Assembly (NCBI GenBank): GCA_046347625.1
Contig: JAXMFU010000002.1
Location: 1,116,001 to 1,180,000, forward strand
Direction of reading: 5' to 3'
DNA length: 64,000 nucleotides
DNA from: CAIMUS01 sp046347625
GTDB taxonomy: Bacteria > Pseudomonadota > Gammaproteobacteria > Competibacterales > Competibacteraceae
Part shown: positions 24,741 through 33,047 of the stretch, piece after piece
Layout: every line of letters begins with the position of its first letter
Position numbering within the stretch: the first letter of the stretch is position 1
Translations under genes and position numbers: made by a program
Notes under the pieces: generated by a model
Databases searched by the model: none
Seen by the model: the letters and a program-made list of their open reading frames with translations, nothing else
Told to the model about the DNA's origin: nothing

Positions 24741-26353
24741 TCGGCCGGCCACCTTGAGCCGGTATCTACCGCACTTTCTCTATCGTCCGGTATTGCTGCC
24801 GATCGTGATCGGCATGCTGCTGCTGTTGCTCACGCTGGGCGTGTTACTGACCCTGTCCTGGAGCAGCCTGCATCGGCTGCAACCGGTACATACCCATCTA
24901 CGAGAAATCAACCGGCTGCATCAGACCGGCCTGTGGCTGGAGGAAACTTTTGTCAGTAGCCTGCTACTGGGCGCCCCTATCGAAAAGGAACGTCTGAACA
25001 GTCTGCGTGCCCATCTGGATAAGCTGTTGGAAATGACCGAGCCCCTGGTGGCGGCGACGCCGGAACGGTTGCAAAAACTCCAGCAGACTTTGGACGAACT
25101 GAGCGAGGATGCCTTCGTCAGCAGCTTACTGCTGGGTGCTCCCATCGAAAAGGAGCGGCCGGCCGATTTGCGCGCGCAATTGGATAGATTGCCGGCTATC
25201 GACGATCCCCTGGCGCCCGAGCCGCTGCGCCTGGAACCACCGCCACTGAATGACCTGAACGGTGGCGATTCCCGCCAGATGCTGTTGACTATTCTGCGCG
25301 AATTGAACGCGGTGATTGCCGCCGAGATCGCCGCTCACGATCGCTTGCTCGCGCGCGTGGAGCGCGATAATCAGGCCGAGTTTCGGATTGCCGTGCTGGC
25401 CATTATCGCTTTTCCGGTGCTGCTGGCGGTAATTCTCTACCTGTTACGTAATCGCATCCTGGTGCCGCTGCGTAATCTTGGCACTTTTATGAACCTGTTG
25501 GCACAACGGGATTACAGCCGGGCACCGACCGCCGGGGTGGACCCGCTGCTGGCGCCGCTGTTCGAGCATTACAACCGGCTGGTGACGCGGCTGATGCAAC
25601 TGGAACAAGAGCATCAGGTCCGGCAGCAATCGCTGGAAAACGAGGTGCGCATGGCCGCCCGGACTCTGCTGGAACATCAGCGCGATCTGGCCAACGCCGA
25701 GCGTCTGGCGGCGGTGGGGGAGGTGGCCGCCGGGGTTGCCCATGAGTTGCGCAATCCCCTGGCCGGTGTCCAGATGGCGCTGAGCAATCTGCGCCGTCAG
25801 CTCAGCGACCCCGAGCAATCTTCCCGTCTGGATGCCGCCCTCAAGGAACTCAAGCGCACCAGCCAATTGTTGAATACGATGCTGGATCAGTCGCGACAGG
25901 CGCCGGAACCGATGATGACCATCGAACTGGCTCGGAATGTAGAAGAATTGCTGGCGCTGGTGCGCTATCAGATTCCCGCCCATATTCAGTTGCGGCAGGA
26001 AATTCCGACCGGGCTATCCTGTCGCCTGCCGCAGGGACGACTGCATCAGGCGCTGCTCAATCTGATCGTCAACGCCGCTCAAAGTATCGGTGAACAACCG
26101 GGCACCATCACCATCGGCGCCGCCCGGGAACAGGATAAACTGCGGATTCAAGTCAGCGATGACGGTCCGGGCCTGCCGGCGGAACTGATCCGAAGCGGGG
26201 TGCGGGCTTTTGCCACCTGGCGCGAGAGTGGCACCGGCTTGGGTCTGGCCATGGTCCGGCGCTTCGCCCGCGATCTGGGCGGTGAGTTGAAACTGAGCAA
26301 CCAGGTGCCGCACGGCGCCTGCATTACCCTGCTGTTTCCCTGGAATAGTCACC

Positions 26354-26361
<8 letters not shown>
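24718..26361 (+). CDS. Membrane sensor histidine kinase (NtrB-like output)
   Basis: A 547-residue sensor kinase. Helix 1 (VLLPIVIGMLLLLLTLGVLL, about 23-42) and helix 2 (RIAVLAIIAFPVLLAVILYL, about 220-240) bracket a periplasmic domain of about 175 residues that holds two copies of FVSSLLLGAPIEKER (from about 78 and 133). A HAMP-like linker, HisKA (VAAGVAHELRNPLAGVQMAL, phospho-His) and a HATPase_c domain (NLIVNAAQSI, DDGPGLP, GTGLGLAMVRRF) follow. The ATG at 24718 is favoured; an earlier ATG at 24685 lies deeper in the ATPase gene. It overlaps the regulator gene by 8 bases. Confidence 0.88.
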
Positions 26362-27754
<1,393 letters not shown>

Positions 27755-27851
27755 TCAGGAGGTAACAGACAGCTTGAGCGGAGTGGTTGAAATCCACCAC
27801 CGGATGGCAGCGGGGGTGGCTGAAATCCCCCATCGGGCTACCAGCGGTATC

Positions 27852-27874
27852 GCTTGATCTATTATTAATCAAGC
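27852..27874. promoter_or_regulatory. Dyad upstream of the sigma-54 promoter (possible activator site)
   Basis: GCTTGAT and ATCAAGC form a perfect 7-base dyad separated by 9 bases, centred 24 bases before the -24 element. It could bind the NtrC-type regulator encoded just upstream, though enhancers usually lie farther away. Two GAAATCCACC/GAAATCCCCC-type imperfect repeats precede it. Confidence 0.35.
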
Positions 27875-27884
27875 AATTATGAAT

Positions 27885-27901
27885 TTGGCACACTATCTGC
27901 T
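27885..27901 (+). promoter_or_regulatory. Sigma-54 promoter (-24/-12)
   Basis: TTGGCACACTATCTGCT matches the sigma-54 consensus TTGGCAC-N5-TTGCW with one mismatch. GG at 27887-27888 and GC at 27899-27900 have the required 10-base spacing. The start of transcription would be about 27911. There is no open reading frame of note downstream, only a terminator about 100 bases later. Confidence 0.75.
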
Positions 27902-27910
27902 ATAGAAGAA

Positions 27911-28011
27911 AGTGTGAGCGCTGTTGAGTTCTTCATACTTCAGTACTCCCTCACTCACTCTGCCTAATTGCCGGTTGGTATCGAGACGAGACGATCCAAC
28001 CGGATTTTTTT
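27911..28011 (+). ncRNA. Putative sigma-54-dependent small RNA
   Basis: A predicted transcript of about 100 nt bounded by the sigma-54 promoter at 27885 and an intrinsic terminator. No credible peptide is encoded. It carries an apparently unpaired CU-rich stretch (CTCCCTCACTCACTC, about 27946-27960) just before the terminator hairpin, which could pair with Shine-Dalgarno sequences. Position right after an NtrC-type regulator recalls cbrB-crcZ of Pseudomonas, but the sequence is not recognisably CrcZ. Boundaries are inferred. Confidence 0.6.
27971..28011 (+). terminator. Intrinsic terminator of the first putative sRNA
   Basis: CCGGTTGG (27971-27978) pairs with CCAACCGG, extended by ATCG/CGAT, followed by A and seven T residues. 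It is a strong Rho-independent terminator. Confidence 0.85.
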
Positions 28012-28029
28012 CTCGAACCTGGGTTCGAG
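28012..28029. promoter_or_regulatory. Perfect dyad between the two sRNA-like units
   Basis: CTCGAACC-TG-GGTTCGAG is a perfect 8-base inverted repeat directly after the first terminator. It could be a regulator site for the second unit or part of an RNA hairpin. No protein partner can be named. Confidence 0.35.
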
Positions 28030-28109
28030 GGACAGCGCCGGAATTTTCTCCCCCTGATTGGGTTCATTACCGATCCTCTGGGCGGTGTAGTAAGTGAACC
28101 GACCTTTCT

Positions 28110-28182
28110 TGGTGCTGCATTGGTTCCTCACTCCGCCAATTTGCCGGTTGGCATTATCGAAATGCCAACCGGTTTTTTTTTT
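28110..28182 (+). ncRNA. Second sRNA-like unit with related 3' end
   Basis: CCTCACTCCGCC followed by a terminator of nearly the same stem as the first (CCGGTTGGCATT at 28144-28155 paired with 28161-28172, then ten T residues). The shared CCTCACTC ... AATT(T)GCCGGTTGG arrangement suggests a duplicated RNA 3' module. No clear promoter is seen between 28012 and 28110, so the 5' end is unknown. Confidence 0.45.
28144..28182 (+). terminator. Intrinsic terminator of the second sRNA-like unit
   Basis: A 12-base-pair stem with a 5-base loop (ATCGA) and a run of ten T residues. It is one of the strongest terminators in the window. Confidence 0.88.
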
Positions 28183-28210
28183 CTGGGGCAGCAAACTCGG
28201 CTGGAGAACC

Positions 28211-28310
28211 GTAGGTCGGCCACAGGACGTGCCCGACAGCCTACCCCGCAGGACTCGACAATGCTCCAGTTCCGACAACGTCTGTCGGGCACGTCCTGTG
28301 GCCGACCTAC
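28211..28310. repeat. 100-bp perfect terminal inverted repeat element
   Basis: Two 29-base arms at 28211-28239 (GTAGGTCGGCCACAGGACGT...) and 28282-28310 are perfect reverse complements around a 42-base centre. There is no coding capacity. It looks like a MITE or a large REP-type palindrome. The theme GTAGGTCGG also begins the repeat near 5802. Confidence 0.8.
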
Positions 28311-28832
28311 AACTGCTGGGTCAGTAGGGCACGTGAAAACACCCATGAAGATTATGGAACAGGTATCATTCAAGCTGAGTTTGCCACCCTAGTTTTTTTT
28401 CGAACTCTCTGCTGGTAGAAGCGAGCCGGGTCGCGAACCCACTACCTATAGACATCAGCGTAGAATGGGTAGAGGGAAGCTCGATGAAGCAAAACCCATC
28501 TGTGCTGGGAACCTGACACTGTTCAACATCCTATCCGAAGCTCCAAAAATTTATCTGGAATAACGTTTTTATAGTGGGATAAAATTATAAGTCAAAACCC
28601 TAGCGGACGAAGACCAGGCTTTCCTGGGATGTATGGAGGAACCGATCACATGAGCCGGAGAGAGCGGTACTGTAGCTTCCTCGAGGGTGCATCGGGAAAC
28701 CAAGCGCACAGGGGAGTGGTTGGAGGCAGTGGGCTACATCAATTTCTGTGCGGATTCATCTAAAGCTCGGTTTTAGGTTTTCAAAATCTAAGGAATAGCG
28801 TAGAGGAGCTAAAGTTATATAGGTAACAATCA
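28311..28832. other. Unassigned region before the AT-rich island
   Basis: No gene is supported. About 28433-28530 holds a degenerate copy of the GTAGAATGGGTAGAG ... AAACCCATC repeat. About 28600-28740 (CATGAGCCGGAGAGAGCGG and surroundings) is GC-richer and has some look of a structured RNA or an old mobile-element remnant, but I could not identify it. The base composition shifts to AT-rich from about 28740. Confidence 0.5.
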
Positions 28833-29270
28833 ATGAGCACTCTCAACATAGAATCACCAGCGGTCCAGAGTTACGTTACAATTCTCCAGGCGATAATCAG
28901 CCGAATGGCATCTAATAGTGCAGCCTGCAAAACATGGTGTATTACCCTGGTTTCAGCAATATTAGTTATTGTTGCCGATAAAGGAAAACCTGAATATGTA
29001 TGGATAACGATGATTCCGATTGTGCTCTTTTTATTCCTAGATTCTTATTATTTAGGTTTAGAGCGCTTTTTTCGAGAAGTTTATAATACATTCATAAACA
29101 AACTCCAATCAGATAAGGCGACGATCAATGATGTCTTCACCGTAGGGGTGGATACTAGCTTCAAGGAAACTATAACTTTTATATTCAGAGCCTTATGGTC
29201 CGTTTCAATATGGCCATTTTATGGTTTGCTCGGTTTAATGTTAATCATTATACGAGTACAGATATTTTAA
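28833..29270 (+). CDS. Small membrane protein of the TIR-SLOG cluster (candidate effector)
   Basis: A 145-residue protein with two close N-terminal hydrophobic helices (WCITLVSAILVIVA, about 35-48, and WITMIPIVLFLFLDSYYL, about 57-74), a soluble middle region (FFREVYNTFINKLQSD) and a C-terminal hydrophobic helix (VSIWPFYGLLGLMLIIIRV). I do not recognise a named family. Size and layout are reminiscent of the 2TM SLATT-type effectors that accompany nucleotide-signal systems, which would form pores on activation. It precedes the TIR gene by 80 bases in the same orientation. Low GC matches its neighbours. Confidence 0.75.
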   Translation: MSTLNIESPAVQSYVTILQAIISRMASNSAACKTWCITLVSAILVIVADKGKPEYVWITMIPIVLFLFLDSYYLGLERFFREVYNTFINKLQSDKATINDVFTVGVDTSFKETITFIFRALWSVSIWPFYGLLGLMLIIIRVQIF

Positions 29271-29350
29271 TAGTTTAGAGACCTTTTTAATTGACATGTA
29301 AAGTAGAATTAAATCTTTTAAGTGTTGAATAAGTTATAAAGGTGGAAATC

Positions 29351-30595
29351 ATGATCATTGTACTATGTGAAAAATCTGATAAAGACATTGCTAATGCTAT
29401 TGCTCAAGATATAGCAAAGGAATACAGCCGTCTTGAAATTTACATTAGACTAGCTGAAGAAGGGAATAAATGGGATAGAAAGCATGCATGGGATGACCTG
29501 CTGATTGTTCTGTATAATAGAACAGAGTATTCCGAATCAGGCAAAGCTCTTATTCATCAATATATTCGCGAGACTGATGAAAAAGGCTTTATTCTTCCTG
29601 TAGCAAGGTATAAAGAAAACAAGAATCCACCTGAACCAATCAGTGGTATTAAGGCAATGATTTATGATGCAACAGAACCTGATGAAGCATTAAAAAAAAT
29701 TACACGACGAGTTGGGGCAATGATGGGTCTACGCCTAAGAAACTATGACTCCAAAATATTTATTTCATATCGTGCAACTGACGGTAGTAGAGTTGCACAA
29801 CAAGTTAGTGATTTTCTTAGACTTTATGGTTTTCAAACCTGCCTTGATGAAGCTAGAGATCCTGATGGAGAAAACAAAATTCAGGCTGGTAAAAGTGTTC
29901 AAGCGGAGATTGAGAAAAACCTCACACAAGCTAACCTTGTGCTGCTGATAGATACACCAGACGCACCGAACTCAAAGTGGATTCAGAAGGAAATCGAGAT
30001 TGCTCTTTCCGAGGGAATTCCGATTTATCCTTTATATATTCGCTTGGCTGGAGATCATCGCTGTAAGCCTCGGTTTAATGCACTCGCTAACTTGAGCCGA
30101 TGGTGGCAGATAGATACTGATTTAACAACACCTTTGAGCCAGAATATTCTAGATAGCCTGCTGAAAGAGATAGAATACTATCTTCAGGAGATATATAGGC
30201 GCAAGCTCAAAGTTCCATATATTGTGAAACAAGAGTTAGAACAATATGGATTCGATTGGAATCCTGTGGTCGGTGAGAAAAATTTATATGAAGCCATAAA
30301 ACAAAAACGAGATTTACGAAATTTAGAAATTAAGTGGCGCATCTTATCTCAATGTTCAATTTTCGATGAAATATATGAACCAGATCTGATAGCTTTTGCT
30401 GATTTTATAAGAAGAGAAGGCTGTGGCCATAAAGCTAATTTCAAATTTTTCATATATGATGGAAAGATTTTATCTGTTCCGGAGATCGAGACTATGGTGA
30501 ATCCTAATAACGATTTTTTGATCATGATACATAATCAAGAATTACGCTCATTCCTATCATTTCTGCCATCCCACTTTGGGAGGTTATTACCATGA
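29351..30595 (+). CDS. TIR-domain protein (candidate signal-producing enzyme)
   Basis: A 414-residue protein. Residues about 134-235 form a TIR domain: KIFISYRATDG, FLRLYGFQTCLDEA, ANLVLLIDTPDAPNSKWIQKEIEIAL, with Glu214 at the position of the catalytic glutamate of TIR NADases. Residues 1-125 (IIVLCEKSDKDIANAIAQDI, DDLLIVLYNRTEYSESGKAL) look like a second, degenerate TIR-like fold. The C-terminal 170 residues are unrecognised. ATG 29351 has AGGTGG 5 bases upstream and is preferred to the GTG at 29342. Overlaps the SLOG gene by ATGA. Known TIR enzymes of this kind make cyclic ADP-ribose isomers; here that is inferred. Confidence 0.87.
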   Translation: MIIVLCEKSDKDIANAIAQDIAKEYSRLEIYIRLAEEGNKWDRKHAWDDLLIVLYNRTEYSESGKALIHQYIRETDEKGFILPVARYKENKNPPEPISGIKAMIYDATEPDEALKKITRRVGAMMGLRLRNYDSKIFISYRATDGSRVAQQVSDFLRLYGFQTCLDEARDPDGENKIQAGKSVQAEIEKNLTQANLVLLIDTPDAPNSKWIQKEIEIALSEGIPIYPLYIRLAGDHRCKPRFNALANLSRWWQIDTDLTTPLSQNILDSLLKEIEYYLQEIYRRKLKVPYIVKQELEQYGFDWNPVVGEKNLYEAIKQKRDLRNLEIKWRILSQCSIFDEIYEPDLIAFADFIRREGCGHKANFKFFIYDGKILSVPEIETMVNPNNDFLIMIHNQELRSFLSFLPSHFGRLLP

Positions 30596-32418
30596 ATGCA
30601 GATACTGGACCGCTTTGTGGATTCAATATTGGCTTGTCTGGGGCTGTTCCTGATCGTACTGAATGGTCAGAACCAGCATTGGATCGTGCCATTCTTGAGT
30701 TTGTTTCGAACTTCAGCGCATTGGTATTTAAATATGGTGGCCGTATTATTCATGGTACACACCCCACTTTTACTCCAGTTATTGTCAGGCAAGCCAATCG
30801 CCATACCGGCTTCAGGCAGCGCAAGGCCATTACTTTGGTAATGTCAGAACTGTGGGTAAATTCATACGATACGGAAACACTTGAGAGTTATCAAGAAGTT
30901 GCAGAGATTCTTATCATCAATAAGGTTGGTCACGGTAGACCTGATGATGCTGAAACAAGAAATGCCAGCCTAAGCTTAATGCGGCACCATCTTATTCAAC
31001 AGATGAATACCTTGGTTGCAATTGGTGGAAAGCTACATCTAGCGGATGGTAAAAAGCCAGGAGTACTCGAAGAGTTCGAACTTGCTACGAGGCGGGGTAT
31101 GGCCTGTTTTCTAATTGGTGGACTTGGCGGTTCAACTGCTGATCTTGTTAAAAAAAATGAGAGAATTTTATCAGGCTTAAAAAATGATTTATCTGAGGAG
31201 GAAAATATAAAACTTCTAATAACTACAGATATAGCTTCTTGTACAGGTATTCTTCTGGATCATTTGATAAGACATCCTAATTTAGCTAAGCGCAGACTGG
31301 CTTCTCTTAAGGTAGATAGCCAAGCCTGTGTTAATTATACTACTTTTAGAAAACGACAAGAGATTTATGCCAAAGCCGCTGCTACCTTCCTTGAAATTGA
31401 ATCGGCGCAAGATCCAATATCAAGTTTCAAGAGAATTCTGGGATCTATTCCTGAATCCGCTGAGAAACGTGAAGAAAAAGCTTTTGATGCGATTGGGCAA
31501 GAACTAAAGTTGAAAGCTGACTTATTAGAAACTAATTCAAAACGGCGTGTTATATTTAGAAACTTAGTCAAGAAAGTCATTGATATGTTTTATGATAAAG
31601 AAAACTTAAACAAAGATTTGATTAAGTTAGCTGATAAATATCAGTTTCCTGGTTGGGCAGTGGAATGCTTGCCGAATTTATTTGTTGTGCTAAAAAAATT
31701 AGAAGATAACAGCAAAGTCATTTGGCTTTGGCATTTTCCAGTGGCTTGTATGGGTAAGCCTGGTGTTAGCTGGAAACATCAAAGTGATCTATGTGGCGGA
31801 CATATTATTCAGATAATAGTCAAGCCTGAAATTGATGAATGGTTAAATAAAATAGTTCCAGCATTTGAGGTTTGCAGAACAAGTTTGCCATTTGCAAGTG
31901 AAAGGGCAATGAAAGGTGCTGCAATCGATACCATTGCTGCCATAGAAACAGCTGAACTAAAAAAAGGAAAAAAACATACAGCCCAACGCTTGAAGGAAGC
32001 CAGAGAAAATTTACTTAAAGACACCGGTGTAGGGTATGCTATAAACCAAGATCTTAGTAAAATAACAGAGTCACTCACTGTAAACACTCAGGAGAAACAA
32101 GAAGCAACAGGGATGAAGGAGAATGATCAGCAGATAACTAAAAAATTAACAAAAGCAAAAGAAATATATCTTCAAGACGTTAGATCCTCGTTGACTAAAG
32201 CTCTTAAAATAATGTCAGATTCTCTTAATGTTGATGAACAAAGGGAACAAACATTAACTGGTCGTATGGAAATATTATATCCTTTGGTAGAAGAACTAAA
32301 TTCTAGAAATAAATTTACACAGGCCATGAAAGATAAACTTCCTCCATGGGCGATCGCTGAAGCACAATCAACTTTAGTTAAAGCAAAAGGACATAGCCAG
32401 AAATTTATTCGGCCGTAA
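30592..32418 (+). CDS. SLOG-domain protein (candidate nucleotide-signal sensor)
   Basis: A 608-residue protein. Residues about 8-185 show a Rossmann-like SLOG domain: NIGLSGAVPD (12-21), KYGGRIIHGTHPTFTPVI (47-64), LVAIGGKLHLADGKKPGVLE (141-160) with EFELATRRG, and FLIGGLGGS. SLOG domains bind nucleotide-derived ligands, for example cyclic ADP-ribose isomers in ThsA. The remaining 420 residues are mostly helical and unrecognised; no SIR2, nuclease or transmembrane effector is apparent, so the effector may be the separate membrane protein upstream. Start overlaps the TIR gene stop (ATGA), implying coupled synthesis. Confidence 0.82.
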   Translation: MNADTGPLCGFNIGLSGAVPDRTEWSEPALDRAILEFVSNFSALVFKYGGRIIHGTHPTFTPVIVRQANRHTGFRQRKAITLVMSELWVNSYDTETLESYQEVAEILIINKVGHGRPDDAETRNASLSLMRHHLIQQMNTLVAIGGKLHLADGKKPGVLEEFELATRRGMACFLIGGLGGSTADLVKKNERILSGLKNDLSEEENIKLLITTDIASCTGILLDHLIRHPNLAKRRLASLKVDSQACVNYTTFRKRQEIYAKAAATFLEIESAQDPISSFKRILGSIPESAEKREEKAFDAIGQELKLKADLLETNSKRRVIFRNLVKKVIDMFYDKENLNKDLIKLADKYQFPGWAVECLPNLFVVLKKLEDNSKVIWLWHFPVACMGKPGVSWKHQSDLCGGHIIQIIVKPEIDEWLNKIVPAFEVCRTSLPFASERAMKGAAIDTIAAIETAELKKGKKHTAQRLKEARENLLKDTGVGYAINQDLSKITESLTVNTQEKQEATGMKENDQQITKKLTKAKEIYLQDVRSSLTKALKIMSDSLNVDEQREQTLTGRMEILYPLVEELNSRNKFTQAMKDKLPPWAIAEAQSTLVKAKGHSQKFIRP

Positions 32419-32565
32419 ACACCTGAGCCCTTGTTATAAGATACAAAAGTAATACTTTTAAAACCTTAGCAGAAGCAAATTCAAGGTAAAAGAAAATTCA
32501 AGACAACTTATATCTTGAAAGAAGCAACAAATTCTATGGATTTCTAACCTTCCAAATATATATTT

Positions 32566-33024
32566 TTAAGTGTCTGAAATGTACAATATTTTATATATTA
32601 GGTTAACTAATGATAGCACAGAATTAGCATCTTTTGGTATATAATAAGTATTAGAACTTTCATATTTTTTCAATCTATCTTGAATATCATCCTTTTCTAA
32701 TACTGTATAAAAGATCACAGGAATTACTTCCGTTTCTGAGGCTTCCCGCAATAGTCGCTCACAGCGAAAGCCTGCATAAAAGAGTCCTTCTTCTCTAACA
32801 TCTTCTGGAGCAGGGATTATATTAGGACTCGGATCAGTCCACCGCAACATTACATCAAGCAATATAATATTTGGAGGATTTTCCTTGAGATTCTCAAGCT
32901 TGATTCTAAAATCGTATTCAGTAGCAACTTTCTCTATCCGAACATTTGTAAAATGTCTTTTAATCTCTTTTTCAATCCAATCTGCTTGCCAAGCATCATC
33001 TTCAACAATAAGTATTTGCTTCAT
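32566..33024 (-). CDS. Stand-alone receiver-domain response regulator
   Basis: A 152-residue single-domain response regulator. Acidic pocket Asp9-Asp10 (LIVEDDAWQ), phospho-acceptor Asp57 (IILLDVML) and the conserved Lys in YYIPKDANS are present. Between beta3 and beta4 is an unusual insertion of about 35 residues (RWTDPSPNIIPAPEDVREEG). There is no output domain, so it must act by protein interaction. It lies 23 bases after the histidine kinase gene in the same direction and is convergent with the SLOG gene. Confidence 0.88.
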   Translation of the reverse strand: MKQILIVEDDAWQADWIEKEIKRHFTNVRIEKVATEYDFRIKLENLKENPPNIILLDVMLRWTDPSPNIIPAPEDVREEGLFYAGFRCERLLREASETEVIPVIFYTVLEKDDIQDRLKKYESSNTYYIPKDANSVLSLVNLIYKILYISDT

Positions 33025-33047
33025 ACAAATTATCCTTTATAAATATT

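Noticed and set aside
28020..28140. A second sigma-54 promoter for the second RNA unit
   Set aside because: No GG-N10-GC match with a usable -12 element was found in this stretch.
28094..28392. Forward open frames across the sRNA terminator and the 100-bp palindrome
   Set aside because: They consist of terminator and inverted-repeat sequence. No ribosome binding site or conserved domain.
28580..28760. Group II intron remnant
   Set aside because: I looked for a domain V-like GAGC ... GUAC hairpin and a reverse transcriptase gene and could not support either.
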